A DNA stretch of 64,000 nucleotides from Thereva unica (taxonomy: Eukaryota > Arthropoda > Insecta > Diptera > Therevidae), in NCBI GenBank assembly GCA_949987705.1, contig OX465282.1:5134501-5198500 (forward strand), written 5' to 3'. Below are positions 1 to 12,289 of the stretch, piece after piece (positions within the stretch are counted from its first letter, which is position 1; each line of letters opens with the position of its first letter). Under the pieces are notes generated by a model, which saw nothing but the letters and a program-made list of their open reading frames with translations, was not told the DNA's origin and did no database searches. The position numbers and the translations under genes were made by a program.

Positions 1-481
1 GATTGAATTCTTTTTACATTTTAATGGAAAGGAATTAAATGTGTGGTTTATGGTGGTCCTACATGTTTGGTTATCTACAAGGCTAAAAATTGAAGAGAAG
101 ACTCAGAAGAATTTTATTACAGGCCAGTGTAAAACTATCCACAATGGTTAGCCCCTGATAGGCCAAAATTCTTCAGGCCGATTATACATTCCTTGGTGCT
201 ATCGTGCAAGATGTTTAAGCTAGAGCTGTAGATTCAAAACAACTTGATTGCCCAAGTAAAATAATTTAGTAATTTATTTTTCGAAAATTATGTACGGGCC
301 TGCAACTAGCACGCAACTAGCCCGCAACTAGCACGCATACTAAGTTTGCTAATGGCACCCAAGATAATTGGCCGTTTTCTTCGTCCTGCTATACAAATAT
401 GTTTTAAAGTCCTAATTTTGCTCCTTTTAATCTAGAAAAAGTGTGAGCGTACCACACTTCGTTTAGACTACTCCGTGCGTC
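1..481. other. Unassigned AT-rich sequence with a short 10-bp tandem repeat
   Basis: No gene is seen. Positions 301-340 hold about four imperfect copies of a 10-base unit (GCAACTAGCA-like). If the Fbxl16 exon at 14675-15559 is read correctly, this stretch is probably inside that gene's long first coding intron. Confidence 0.4.
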
Positions 482-1510
482 TTTCTTTTTTCTTTTTTTA
501 TGTGTACGTCTAAGCTCAGGTGTCACCCTTTGTACTACCAGTCCACCATGCCTTACATGTCAAAGTCAGGTGTCTGGTAGTAAGCTTAGCTCGAAGGATA
601 GAGAAAGGAAAAAAATAGATTAAAGGGAGTCTGGGGGGTGCATGAGGAGATGGAGATGAACCTTGCGTTTGAACTCTTGAATGTTGTATGAGTTCGGGAA
701 AACAGACTGTGGGAGGTTGTTCCCCAGTCGAGTTGTTTTCGAAAAGAACGAATTTCTAAACTGATGTGTGCGCGAAAATAAGAGCTGCAGACAGTGAGGA
801 TGAGCCGAAAGGGCTAGTCTTGTTTTGCGGGAAAAACATTGCCGTGGAAGCAGGAGGTTATATATTTCGGTGGAACAGTCGTTATGGTAGATGCGGTAGA
901 ATTTCACCAGAGCCACTACATTCCTGCGATGGCTTAATGAATCAATCGTGGAGCAAATGGCGACGTCGCCAATGAGTTGGAGGGCGCGGTTTGTCCAGCC
1001 ACGCTAAGGTGGTACTCGGTGCCCCTGCCCAGAGATATGAGTTGAATTCGAGGCGGGGCCGAATGTAGGACTTGTAGATTATAGCCCTGGCCGACAGCGG
1101 AAGGAGAAAATTGCATCTTTTAAGGAATCCCAAGCATTGTGATGCTTGTTTAGCGATTTGGAATATGTGATTACTCCAAAGCAGATCTTCAGTTAATGTT
1201 ATGCCTAGGATATTGAGAGATGGCTCAGCCATCACTTCTAGACTGTCCACTTTAATGAGAGGATTTGAGGAACGCGTTTTCATAGAGAAGAGACAGTATT
1301 TTGTTTTCCGTGCGTTGAATTCAACTTGATTCTTGTGGCCCCAATCTAGAATCAGATTCTGTTGATTAAAGTGGTCATAAGTTCACGATCAAGTAGACAA
1401 GGTCTGGCACGTGCTTTTCTTGCTTTATCGAAGCTATACTAGTAACGCAAAGTACCGTCATAAGCAAAGCTGTGAAGTGAGTTTTATTGATACGTGCCTG
1501 TAGCGGGCTG
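482..1510 (-). mobile_element. Jockey-like non-LTR retrotransposon, 3' part, degenerate (family A)
   Basis: Minus-strand reading at 942-1283 gives the end of a reverse transcriptase: SLNILGITLTEDL, then FQIAKQASQCLGFLKRC, then IYKSYIRPRLEFNSY. The reading at 620-916 continues to the usual end of such ORFs (LPQSVFPNSYNIQEFKRKV). The two parts are in different frames, so the copy is dead. The 3' end near 482 is followed by A-rich sequence on the minus strand. The same motifs occur on the plus strand at 40675-41690 and 41991-42480, which defines a family. The jockey/CR1-like placement rests on these motifs alone. Confidence 0.75.
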
Positions 1511-2559
1511 CATTTGGAAAAGTAGAATTTTTAACTAAGCCTGAACCTAGCCTGACGTGTCGTACCGTAAGAAAACTGAACGAATTTGAGCTTACTTACA
1601 GCATTTTGACAGAGAGCCCTAAATGAACGAACCTAAAAAATGGGATGAAAGTTTGTAGATTATGCGAGGGATGGTGAGAATCTTCAGCAAGATTTTGTTT
1701 GCTCGACCACCTATCACGATCCTTTGGTGAAAGGAGACACCACTGAGTGCCCGCACTCTTCGGGTAAGCGTCACCAACATGATACTTTAAATGTTCCTCG
1801 TATGTAGCCGAAGAGATGTGCTGTGGCTCCGCGGAGACGGATCAGCCACCATCCGTGCGTCTCTGTCGTCTTTATTTTCAGGATGACCTCGACAAACCGC
1901 GCCACCTTCGACCACTGCTCGGGGCCTCGAGGCATAATCCCGACAATTGTGCCAGGGGTCATGCTTCCGAGATCATTCGCCAGTTTTGTAATACGATAGT
2001 GCAATCAAATTTGCGTGTTACTACCTCCACCTTCAAAGTAAGTTAGTTCTCATGCGGTAATGCATTATCTATACTCTTCATTCTACTGATTTCTGTTAAC
2101 GCTGCGTTATTGCAAGGTTTGTTGCCAGTTATGCCGGTCGTGAATATCTTACCACATAATCGTCTGTACTGTCATGCTTGTGAACAAGAGTTAGTAACGA
2201 AAAACTTAAAAAAGGGATATTTTTAGTCCACCCACTCCACAAAGGCACAAGGCCAACTGGTTGATGCTATACGCAATCTCGGCAATACTAGTCTGGATTC
2301 TGTTATATCTGAGGATAACAGTTAGACTGGAGGATTTTCAAAAGTGTTACAAATTTTCGAGGAAGCTAAAGTAATGTTTGTCACTGCGATAATATGGCCG
2401 CACTTCCGATGTGAGCATGAGACGAGAGTTCCATTAGCTTATGTCGATTTCGATTAGCCAGCCTGCATGTTGACCCAGTTAATGTACTTGTGGTGAAAGT
2501 AGAAGAGATTCCTGGCGGCCGGAAAAAAGTAGGCTCATGGTATGAACTGCACACCTAGC
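1511..2559. other. Unassigned sequence, no supported gene
   Basis: Only short, unrecognisable open frames are present (for example 1816-2046), with no splice pattern or protein motif. It lies between two dead retrotransposon pieces and is probably more decayed repeat or intron. Confidence 0.35.
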
Positions 2560-3530
2560 GTTTAAGCTATGTAGTAGCTATGATAGCGCCTAGCAGATTC
2601 GCTGAAGTCTTCACAGCTCGGACACGCTTTGGAGATGGAGAAGCAGAAACTCGTGCTCTTACCAAAGTCGAACAAGCCTTCAATTGCATAGGCAAACATT
2701 TTGCAAGGGTGATCTATAACAGAATACTCTTTAGCCTCAAAAGAGAAGGAGGCATATCAAACAAGGAATTCAGCTTTAGAAAGGCAAGGTCTTGTCAAGG
2801 TCATTGTGGTGGGCATAGTATGATCCGCCATACAGAAAAACCACTGCTGCCCATTGATAGCCCTGGAAGTAAAAAATATTTTCAACTCGGTGAGATGGTG
2901 TAAAATATTCGAGGTGTTGATTAAGGTAGGCACAACAAAGTCTCTAAAGCGTGTGTTAATTAACTCCGCGCGTGCTTGTTCGTGCAAGACCTCGTCTGAC
3001 GATGCGGTATGTACAATAGCGGGATGATTCCTATAGATATATGGAGGTAGAACACATGCGCCTCTACGATCCAGCTAGAGGAGAGCCTGAGAGCCCGTAA
3101 CGGAATGGCAAAGTAAGTGGGGCAAGCCTGCTAAGGGTCGGTGTACACACAAATTTATTTCAAACATAGACAGATTGGTCATAAAGGTGTGTGGGGAAGC
3201 GAGCTACGACCTCACCGTTTCGGGCACGGTGACTCACAGCTGTGACTGGCATGCTCAAATATGCAGGTGCCAAGGAGGAAACAAAGCACGTCCTCTTTCG
3301 CGGAGCTGGAAGGGAAGCCGGAGTCGCCACTGATATCGGAGCAAATCCTGGGACACACGATGCTCGAGGCGGTCTGGACGAAAGTGGAAGCAACGCTTAA
3401 GGAAATACACTGAATGCCGAGGCTGGAATAAGCCGAGAGAAATATACAAAGGAAAAGAAACGCAGCAGCTCGTCAGGAAACCATATGGGGTCCCTCGAAT
3501 CATTAACTTGGAACCAATTAGACTACGTGT
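2560..3530 (+). mobile_element. R1-like non-LTR retrotransposon fragment
   Basis: The frame at 2580-2903 reads CIGKHFARVIYNRILFSLK followed by GGISNKEFSFRKARS, the finger region of R1-clade reverse transcriptases, which normally continues into a TxDAI motif that is lost here. Around 3240-3450 the plus strand reads like the degenerate 3' end of the same ORF: a cysteine, an EETKHVLFR-like stretch, then ILGHTMLEAVWTKVEATL. The palm domain with its catalytic aspartates is missing or scrambled. Similar 3' tails occur at 13724-14011. Confidence 0.6.
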
Positions 3531-5709
3531 TTATAGCCCAACAACTTTTTTAGGGCATGATTACGGTACGAATTGTACAGAGGTGCTAACTACGACAGGC
3601 ATCACTATCTGGTTGGAACGATGCCCGGAGAGATCTTAGTGAGACAAGCTAACTGTCGTCGAAGATAGTTGGAAACGCTAGGTGCTCCAAAAGTCGATGA
3701 AACGAAAACGCCCAGAGATTTCATGGCATTGACCCAGAATCAACATAACCCACCTCCGCTCAGCGTTGTTTTAACTGAAAGTTTGATGTTACTCGGCTTT
3801 AAGCCTGTTAAACGCTATTGATTTGTTTGTGCCGTTTAAATTGACGACGAAGTGTTTACGTAATCACTTGATTACTTCGCACGAACCTTCATATGGAGGT
3901 TCAAATTGCTTTTCATCTCTTAATAATTCAACAACGCTTTCTAGAATCTGTAAGACCATCTTTGCCGAAATTGTTATTTATTGTTATAACAAAATTCAAT
4001 CAGAACAAATGACTTTTACTAAAATCTAACACAAGGCCCCCGTCTTTCCACAAGCTTCTTCTCCCCACACTACTGACAGTTTTATTTTCTCTCTTCTTCA
4101 TAGCTAGATTAGAGAGACGATACCATTCATCAAATCGCAAACTTCTAAAAGAAACTTCCCTAAAATTTAACAAAATTCTTTAACGCCAATTTCAGATTTC
4201 TGTTTTGCTCTAAATATATTGCTTATATTTTGCCATTTGTGTGTGTGTGTGTGTGCACATACTCTCACAAACACAAAATACTCTCAAAATATTTACCAAA
4301 TATACATTTTTTCATCCTCCTTCTTTCTAGCATTTTAATATCCCGGTACAGCCTGTCACTATAAATAACGAAAGCATTTTCTCACGAATTTTGTAACATT
4401 GACGTATTCCTATTCCACAGCTGAAGCCACTACACACCCCCACCAACCCAACATCATCATCATCATGAATAAATTTTCACGAAATACTTTATAGACCAAC
4501 AAAAAACAATTAATCATAAGGAAAATACTAGTTGATATTCAACTTCCATGTATAAATTCAAATTTAAGTTGCTGCAAGTGAAATTTGTTGCAATTTTGAC
4601 TTGCTGCAAGTAAAAGAAATTAATTTTTTTTTTTTTTTTCAAAAAAGGGCAAAGGAAAAGCCACAATAATTTTCCTCACATTTTCAGCTCTTAAAATTTG
4701 TGTATCGTGAAAAAAACGGAACACATAAGCGTAAATCATCCCCTCTTTACCCATTTTCCCAAAGGACACATGCAGGAGCAATTAAAAAGGCATAAATGGA
4801 TCTCTAACAAGCCCATGTCGAGTCGTTTTAGAGAGTTCATTAAGTTAGCGTCATATCCTTAATGGATCTGAACAAAAAAAAAATACAAAATATATGTATT
4901 TGTATGTATATATCTCTACATATAATTCCCAAAGGGGTGAGTGAAATACAGCAGCATAATCAACCCTTGACCCTTTCACGTGAATAGAGCTTGCTTAAAG
5001 GGCGGAAGAATTTATAAAACATCCGACCGATCCTTAAGGGAAATTCAGGTTAATGCGCTTTTTCAATTTTCTAAACTTTCTGCGCTGCAGACCGACCAAC
5101 CAGCCAACGGTGGTGGCCAGCCATTTCCAGTTTAATTCATTTTTGTATTTTATCCAGGAAAATAAAATTGAATTTGAAAATGAATTTATTTAGGGAAAAG
5201 CACTAGAAAATATATGCTGCTGCTGCAATGTTGATGGTAGGATGTTGGTGTGTTTTGAGCTGCTACACAGCTGTTGGAAATTTAGTTTTAGAGATTGGGG
5301 AGAGTTGAAAGGAGTTGAGAGGAATTCAATGATTTTATGTGATATACTTTGAGCTATGTTGTTTCTAGGGAATAGAGTTTACTATATTTGCAATTCGTTG
5401 TTTAAGAAAGGTTTCAGTCAGCAGATTGTGGGCAAAGAAGTTTGCTTGTAGTTTCTATTCACAATTAATTTCATTTTCAAACAACAGACACTTTCCCGAA
5501 AATGTTTCTTCATGCACATTCTCCTGAACAATATATGTAAATACAAGTCTCTTTATCATAAAATACTGACATTCGACATTCGATAAGCATAATGTAGTTG
5601 CAGAATACTTGACTTCTTTACTAGCGACCGACAAAGTCCACTCCACCACATCTTCGACTTGCCTTAATTAGCTCATGATCGAAAAGATGACAAAGAGTTA
5701 CAAAAGTAC
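3531..5709. other. AT-rich non-coding DNA with a (GT)n microsatellite
   Basis: No protein-coding pattern. There is a GT run at about 4237-4256, a CAT run near 4449-4464 and poly-T near 4625-4640. Composition (long A and T runs, simple repeats) is that of intron or intergenic fly DNA. The position, downstream of the Fbxl16 exon on its strand, suggests intron. Confidence 0.45.
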
Positions 5710-5830
5710 AGCGCCGGCCCTAGGGTAGAGCGAATGGAGCGGTCGCTCTAGGCACTAGGTGGAAAGGGGCGCCAGGATGAATGGGAACGATAAATAAAAT
5801 TTTGAAGGCACCTTGGTTGCCAGCCAAGTT
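5710..5830 (+). mobile_element. hAT-like MITE end (CAGCGCCGGCCC), fragment
   Basis: The sequence starts CAGCGCCGGCCCTAGGGTAG and matches, in reverse, the ends at about 62620-62750 (starting CAGTGCCGGCCC) and part of 52490-52600. CAG-initial GC-rich ends are typical of hAT elements. All three copies lie next to family C retrotransposon sequence, so this piece travels with, or was inserted into, that family. No target duplication could be assigned. Confidence 0.5.
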
Positions 5831-6720
5831 TATGTGCTCATCAATGTGACTCGAACACGACAAAGTAGGGAGCGTTGACTCCAAAACTATATCCTACCCG
5901 AGGTGCCCCTGCCTGTCAATGGAACAGGCTCAATACGACGGCGGATTTGGACAGAACCAACTCGATAAAACGCGCAGTCCCAAGGTGAAAACAATCATGT
6001 TGAAGGATCAATATAGATACCTTTAAAAAGCTATTGAGGATAGATCACCTCCTAACGCTCCAAAAAAAAATTTGGAGCTTGCAGTTGGATATTTCTGATC
6101 CCATGCAGCAGGGTGGGAATTTTCGGACTCACTCTTCAATGAGGGCAGTCTGATCCCACAAACCGCAGTGGAGTACACTAAGATGACTCATTCATTAGAA
6201 GAAGATTTCCTTAGAGGCTCAGCTGCGGAAGTGCGGGCAACTTCTGCTCCATCGGAAAAAACCCGAAAAAACCGTCCGCTTTAAGAGGACGAAAGAGAGA
6301 TACCAATTATAAGAAGAGGGTTAGATCCTCTGCATCCTCTCCAAGCCATGCAATGTAACTGGGCTAAAATCCATACTCTTTTCGAAAAGCCTACTGAATA
6401 GCCTTCCGAAGTCTGACGTACCCATAATGAAGCCTAGAACTGCTCCGAGGCCAACCTTCTACTAAATGACAGAAAGTGTCAGATACAACTTGCTTGCAAC
6501 TGACTATCCGGAGACTATCGTCATCGCGAAACAACTAGGTGTTACTGCGGCGCTCGGGGTAGTTGGTTATTACCTGTACAGACTCGGCCCCGGCCATGTG
6601 ACTGAGTGGTGGAGTAAAAGAGCGAGCCTGGTGTGTTCGGCAACTTCCCGGCCGCAACAGAAGACCTCATTGACGTTATGTTGAAATGGATAAGGGTCCA
6701 AAACTCACCACTCACCATTC
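5831..6720 (+). mobile_element. I-like non-LTR element (family C), ORF1 remnant
   Basis: The frame at 6466-6684 reads MTESVRYNLLATDYPETIV followed by AKQLGVTAALGVV. This aligns with the minus-strand reading at 51434-51667, which has ESVRIGVLATNSLETLLTTK and KQLVTVQGSLLEAV. Two diverged copies sharing a protein-level signature in opposite orientations support a retrotransposon ORF1 rather than a host gene. Stops and frame changes show it is inactive. Confidence 0.55.
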
Positions 6721-7318
6721 ACCAAAACTGTCCTCAGCTAAACTTGCTTGATCACCAAGGAAGCAGAAAAGCTGAGGTTACCAACTGAAGCCTAACAGGA
6801 GTCTGCTCCGGGAATGGAAGACGTAAGTTGCTCAAATGCTAAAATCGTGGCAACTGCATTTTTAGGGCTGGTGTAAGGAAAAGCCTGCAGTAACGAGTAG
6901 GGGACTCTCGCCGCCGTTATCAACCCTAACCCTAAAATTACCTCCTAAATCCTTTACGGAGCAACCCCAGCCCAAAAGGGCTCGCTCGTGGAACATAATC
7001 CCCTAAAGAAATGAGCACTACTTTCTCACATGTACCTTCATCACGCCAGGGCTCGAAAAAATATTTATTTTGGACAACCGGAAATACAATTTATGTGATG
7101 TGAAAGCGTCAGCCAAAAGGCGCCCAAAGACAATCTCGCTCTACCCTGAACAAGGGCTAGGGCAGCAATGCCGGTTCGAGCACAAAATCTCATAACTTTT
7201 ATGCAGGGAGTCTAAATTCTCATTTATCTTCTTCATGATCACAACACCATTTTGTGTGTCTTGGCTAAAGGCTTTTAGGTTTGCTGCTAGGTTGGATGTG
7301 GTCTTGAATGAGTGGACT
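6721..7318. other. Unassigned, repeat-like GC-richer stretch
   Basis: No gene motif. It follows the family C ORF1 remnant and may be more of the same element, but I could not match it to another copy in the window. Confidence 0.3.
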
Positions 7319-7560
7319 GGTACCCCGTTTATGACTAGGTTGAAAAGTTGAGTCGAGGTTCAGTTGAAATTTCGGCCAGCGTATATGATGTCGAGTTGAG
7401 TTCACTTTGGGCTGAAATAGAGTTTAACTGAAATCAAAACATAACCTTAAATTTTTGTGTGAAATTCTCATTTATAGATACGTTAAAACTCGAAATAATT
7501 TTTTATTCCTGTATAAGCAAAAACACCGAACACAAAACTAACGCCGGACTTTACGGATGA
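7319..7560 (-). mobile_element. MITE copy, truncated (TACCCCGTTTATGACTAGG ends)
   Basis: From TACCCCGTTTATGACTAGG at 7320 onward, this is the reverse complement of about 34590-34831, including the stretches around ACTAACGCC and CTCATTTATAGATACGT. The complete relative has both inverted ends; this copy keeps only one, so it is truncated at about 7560. Confidence 0.7.
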
Positions 7561-7594
7561 TAAAGAAACAAAACAAATGTCACTTCAACCCAAT

Positions 7595-8215
7595 TATAAT
7601 TCTTCTTCTTCTTCGATGGCTCTACAGCCCAATTAGGGCCTTGGCCTCCATCAGCTTCTTCCTCCCTCCAGACGTCTTTCTGCCCCGCAGCTTCTTTCCA
7701 GTTTCTTGTGTTGAGCAATTTTGCTGCATCGGACTTAACTTTGTCTTTTCACCTTGACCGTGGTTTGCCAACTGGTCTTTTGCAATCTGGTAGTAGGAAC
7801 GGGGCTTTTGACTTGAGTCATCTATTCTTTGGACTTGACCGGCCCAACGTAAACGCAGTAGCTTGGCATGGGTCGAGAGTTTACACGTTCGAAGCTATAT
7901 TCCCCCCAGGAAATGTTGTGATTTCTTCTTCTTCTTTCCACCCTTGACTGAATTAGAATTTTACTGCATTTATTTGCAGCCCTATATCTTTGGCTCCCTC
8001 TTCTAATTCCGTAAAAATTTCTCTAAGATATGACACTGATCTAGCAAGGCAGTTTATATCATCGGCATATCCTGCCAACTGTTTTGATTTGTTAAGCAGG
8101 GTTGCGTTCGCATCAATGTTTACTTTGCGAATTACTTCTTCTAGGCAAAGATTAAATAGCATGGGTGCCAGCCCAATGCCCTGCTTTAAGCCTTGCTCCT
8201 TTGTTCTTTTTAGCC
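7595..8215 (-). mobile_element. RTE-like non-LTR retrotransposon, 3' part (family E)
   Basis: The minus-strand frame 7953-8162 reads MLFNLCLEEVIRKVNID, then LAGYADDINCLAR, then IGLQINAVKF. This is the palm of a reverse transcriptase with an intact Y-A-D-D motif and the downstream G-L-x-(I/V)-N block. At 7600-7790 the minus strand gives the usual C-terminal tail (RPVGKPRSR, then LLNTRNWKEAAGQKDVW) and ends in a GAAGAAGAAG run. A related tail lies at 44090-44260. Frames are broken between RT and tail. Confidence 0.75.
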
Positions 8216-8218
8216 GAT

Positions 8219-8273
8219 GGGGCGCAATATGGCATACTGCACCGGGCGCAAAAAAAAACTAAACGCTGGCCCT
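8219..8273 (+). mobile_element. hAT MITE right-end fragment
   Basis: The stretch GGCGCAATATGGCATACTGC through CGCTGGCCCTG matches the right end of the complete MITE at 26637-27021 (GGGCAATATGGCATGGTGCA through CCGGCTCTG). Only this end remains. Confidence 0.6.
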
Positions 8274-9861
8274 GTTTGCTTTGTTCTGTGATAATCTTAA
8301 AAAAGAAGGCGTTCAACTCTGCCATAAATATTTAAAAGTATAAGAAAAGTTCTAGGATTTTTCCATACCAAAAAGCAAAGCCTATAAGTAGGCTTATCTT
8401 GCCTCAGTAGCTATGAACAATAAAAGCTATGCAGAAAACGTTCACTCCAAAAAATATTCTCCGACTTCTCTGCTCCATTCTAATAATTTCTAGCAGCCAC
8501 AGAATCCTACAAAACAATGCAACTTCTCGGACATCTCTTGAATTAAAAACAGAAATGCTTTTCACTTTGTAGCTTCTGTTGGTTTAGCTTAATGCTCAGC
8601 CGACCATTTATAAGCCTGAAGCACTACGAAAGTTTCTATTAAGCTGACGATGCTCCAAATCCTCGCGTATAATGCAACACACTTTAAACTCCGGCAACTC
8701 ATAATAGAAGTGGAGCTAATGCCACTTCCTTAACTAGTGCACAACGAGAATAAGACCAGCTTGCAGTGAAAACTTCCCCAAAACCTCGCAGCAATTATCC
8801 CCGTTCGTTACTTGATGGCCACTAACCGAAAGAAAAACCTCAACTCAGGTGGAAGCCATACTATGTAGGTGTAGTGCACATAGTTCAGGTATTAACTTTG
8901 CGCCCTCGCATTCCCGCCATGCTATCGGCCTGATTTTTTGGGCCTTAGGGAGTTTTTCTAAGCTTCAAAAATAATAAAAAAAAGTGGTGAAGAAGATGGA
9001 GGGGCTGGAAACGATGGCAAAAAGACATGATTTAGAAGCCGACAGGAGACATGTCGTATATCGTGTCTACAGCTACTATAGGTGCCACACACCGACAAAA
9101 AAACTAACTAACAATCCGTTGTCCACACCTGATTCCGGCTTCAATGTTCTACCACATCACGTTCTGTTTACTTGACGAGTACATGCACCCTTAAAAGAGG
9201 CGACCCCTAAGGGTATTATCAACCCTTTTTAAATAACTCAGGTGTGCGCTGTAGAAGCGGCGGGCGATGAAAACTGGACGATACTATAAAGCAGTCAGTA
9301 GACGTTGGTGGAACGGGGTGTGGAATTTGCGTACTCATTTGATCAATTAATACCACAGCCAAGGGTGCTGCTGTACACATGATATGTTGCTATAATCTCT
9401 TTGGGGGTTATTTTTAGAACCGCAACTGGAAACAAGAGAATGGCAATTAGATGCATGAGGTTAGGTTTGTTATTTGCCTGAATAATAATAATATGCCGGG
9501 CGGGATGGTATAAGCTGGATAAGGCCGGTGTATGTGTGGATGTTTGTTGAAAAGAGGGGTTGCTACTTCTTCATTTTATTATCTTGTTATAGCAGAAAAT
9601 TTGGGATGAAATTACTCATAAAATTTAATGATTTTCATTAATCTGTCTATTCCCATCATAATTTTTTGATTAAATACATCTCTATCTACATGGTGAAAGA
9701 TTGTATATGGGTGTTACGCAGGATTAACGGTAAATTTAGCATAAGCTTCTAAAAATGCGAAATGAAGTGTAAGCGATAGATTAATTCATGTAGAGATAAC
9801 GAAAATTAGAAAAGAAAATATATAGCTACATTATTGATGGAGCTCTAATCGAAAATATTAA
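8274..9861. other. Unassigned non-coding sequence
   Basis: Only short frames occur (for example 8984-9175), none with a recognisable motif. Contents are AT-rich with an AAT run near 9482-9492. The last bases match the left flank of the repeat into which the Transib element inserted. Confidence 0.35.
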
Positions 9862-9866
9862 CGACG

Positions 9867-11630
9867 CACAGAGGAGTATTTACACCAAAAAGCTGGCCAA
9901 AAGTCGAAAACACAAAGTGTTGAAAAACCCAATGCAATTATCTTTTTCTAACAGCCAAATAACCTGTGTGCAAAACCCCGCCCCCTTTGCTCCCGTACCC
10001 TAACCCCGAGCGGCGCACAGGTAGCTACAACTCAGTCGATGTCTAGTACCGTCTATTGTATTTTCGATAGTTCAATTGTCGACACAAATTATATGTTCTG
10101 TTTTTTTCTATGTGCAGTGTATGTAAATAGTGAATATGATGGATATGTTAGGTGAAGGTATGTACTTTAATAATAATTTAATTTTATTTAATTTATATAC
10201 TAACAAATATGTTGTTTTTATTATTGAAAAAAGTAATAAAAAATACCTATTTTTTGGTACAATTTTTTAAACAAAGGGATTTTTGTAAGCCTTCCGGGGC
10301 CTTCCGAGTGGTTAACTCTTATTTTAAATAAAGTTGAGATCTTCCTAAAGAGAATTGCAAAAGAAAAAGTACCGCTTTTTTCCGCCATTTTGTTTAACGG
10401 CTTATTTAAATTTTTAAAAAAGTCCCAAAGCTTAATTAGGTATTTACATAGTTTGCAATAAATTCCCTTTTATTTTTAGGTTCCGCTGGAACATTTAAGA
10501 ATGTAACTAAGAAGCAGTTATACGATATAATGCAAGCATGTCCAGATAAGAAAATAGATGCGAAGATCTTATTTTTGGAGAAAAAAGTGATGGAATTATT
10601 CAAATGTCCTGATAGTGAAATTAACAACCTAAAGCATCCTTTAAGCCATTTTAAGTTTGATTTTAAGAAAAAGTGGAAAGCTGCAAATTTTAAAAGTGAA
10701 CATTTTCTTAAAAATAATGAGCAATGGCTTAGAAACCGTCTTCAATTTGAAAAAACCATCGTGGAAAAACCCGGTCGACCAAAAAAGGAATTCGTGGAAT
10801 TAAGTGACTGGTCCAAGCGAAGGAAAGCAAAAGGTTTAAGGGAGCATGGATCAGTTAACTTATGCTGCTCAAATGAGTCAACGTGCTGAAGGAAAAAAAG
10901 ATGTGTATAAAATGATAAAAAACATAACTTTGACACCAATAAGAGCTACAAAAATACGAAAGTTCGTGTCTTCGACAAAAACAAAAGAAATTAAAAAACA
11001 CACACCATCTGAGGCCTTGGCTATTTTCGTTGAAGGAGATTTTAGTAGAAGGCAATGGGAAATCCTACATAGTGCAAATAAAAATATACATCCTTGCTAT
11101 TCCCTAATAAAAGATGCAAAAAGATATTGCCCACTTTACATAAGCTCTTAATGCATGGTGCAACGGTAATTTCGCACTCTATATTACCTATAGGGCAGCT
11201 CTCAAAAGAAGCTGCTGAACCTCGCAATAAGCACTTCAGGCTCTATAGGCAGAACTTCTCCCGAAAATTTGACCGGCTCAAATGTAATAGGGACATATTA
11301 AACAGGCTTTTGCTTACATCTGACCCACTGTTAAGCAGCACTCGAAAGCAACCACGTAAGAAAAGCATGCCATTCTGCTCCGAAACTATAAGTCTTCTTC
11401 TCCCTGACAATCGGACAATCAACAAACGGAATGCTGCGTTGAAGACGAGGGGGATGAAGAAAGTGAATCAGACTTTGATGGTTAATTTCTTTTAGTTATA
11501 AGCACTTTTTTCTTTATTTTATGCAAATAAACATTATAAAATGACTCAGTTTGTTTAATTATACATATCTACATTGAAATATTTCAAAAAATAATTTTGG
11601 CCATGTTTTTGGTGTAAATACTCCTATGTG
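9867..11630 (+). mobile_element. Transib element, internally deleted, with 5-bp target duplication
   Basis: Left end: CACAGAGGAGTATTTACACC. Right end, read inward on the minus strand: CACATAGGAGTATTTACACC. The inverted repeats continue for about 36 bp with few mismatches. The element is flanked on both sides by CGACG (9862-9866 and 11631-11635). CAC-initial ends with a GC-rich 5-bp duplication are the known hallmarks of Transib, the DNA transposon superfamily related to RAG1. The heptamer-like CACAGAG/CACATAG and the nearby ACACCAAAAA also resemble recombination signal sequences. Length is 1764 bp against roughly 3 kb or more for full elements; the central catalytic part is missing. Confidence 0.8.
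10136..11494 (+). pseudogene. Transib-type transposase remnant (RAG1-like family)
   Basis: A small first exon (ATG at 10136 to 10157, MMDMLGEG) has a GTATGT donor. An acceptor at 10478-10479 joins it in frame to SAGTFKNVTKKQLYDIMQAC and on to GRPKKEFVELSDWSKRRKAK. A frameshift near 10840 moves to the frame reading DQLTYAAQMSQRAEGKKDV and PIRATKIRKF. After about 11130 another frame gives a C-terminal block, KLLMHGATVISHSILPIGQL, then a SKEAAEPRNKHFRLYR-like stretch and LLLTSDPLLSS. These blocks match my recollection of Transib transposase N- and C-terminal regions. The large middle part with the three catalytic acidic residues is absent, so the gene is non-functional. Confidence 0.7.
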
Positions 11631-11870
11631 CGACGTAGCGCTTCTGTGGACCGGTCTTCTATATTGGTACCGACAATTTTTGCATACCTTTAGGGTTAAT
11701 GTTTTCTTATTATTTGTATGTATTTAATTTTGCATACTTTTAGGGTCAATATTTATATTAAAATCATCCTTATATAATCTAGTTGCTCTAGATAACTTGA
11801 CAAAAATTGAACAGAAACTTGAATTAGTTCTGAAATTAGTTTGATATTTCTCTCTTACCATACAATCAAT
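11631..11870 (+). repeat. Dispersed repeat hit by the Transib insertion
   Basis: The downstream flank CGACGTAGCGCTTCTGTGGA and the later TTTTGCATACTTTTAGG stretch recur at 16218-16350 (CGACGTAGCGTCTCTGTGGA and TTTTGCATACTTTTAGG) and partly at 16938-16975. The copy at 16218 lacks an insertion. The repeat may be part of an LTR element, because a gypsy RNase H piece lies between the two 16-kb copies. Confidence 0.55.
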
Positions 11871-11936
11871 GTAGCTTTGGACAGAGATGCATCTCTCTAC
11901 TATCTATTTATTTTGTAATCTTGAAAAAAAATTTGA

Positions 11937-12110
11937 TGTGAAAGTCTAAGCTCGAACATCACCCTTTCTACTATTAATCCGTCATGTTTTTCACGTTCTG
12001 ATGCAATGTAAGCTAGTTCTGCAAAGCTCGTAGGATAGAAAAGTGAACGCATAACTTCCAGGGAGTTTGAGGGATGAATGAGGAGGACGCGAAAAGGCTT
12101 CTTGTCAGCC
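11937..12110 (-). mobile_element. Jockey-like family A, 3' terminal fragment
   Basis: The GTCTAAGCTC block near 11945, the ATCACCCTTTCTACTA stretch and the later GATAGAAAAG to GAGGGATGAATGAGGAG stretch parallel the 3' end of family A at 505-650. Only the tail of the element survives. Confidence 0.55.
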
Positions 12111-12289
12111 TTTTCAATATCCTCAGGAGATGTTGAGGGCTCTGTAAGTATTGCTGAGATTTCATGGGTGAGTCCAGAATTTGATTTGAAGAGCTTACTG
12201 ATTCCCACTTTACTCTTTCTTCCATGTATCGCCGAGGTGGTGTCGCATCCGGAGAAGTTATGTAAAACAATTTGAAAAATTTGATTTGG

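Noticed and set aside
10846..11495. Two separate host genes in the Transib interval
   Set aside because: Both frames lie within the inverted ends, carry transposase-type blocks and are broken relative to each other.
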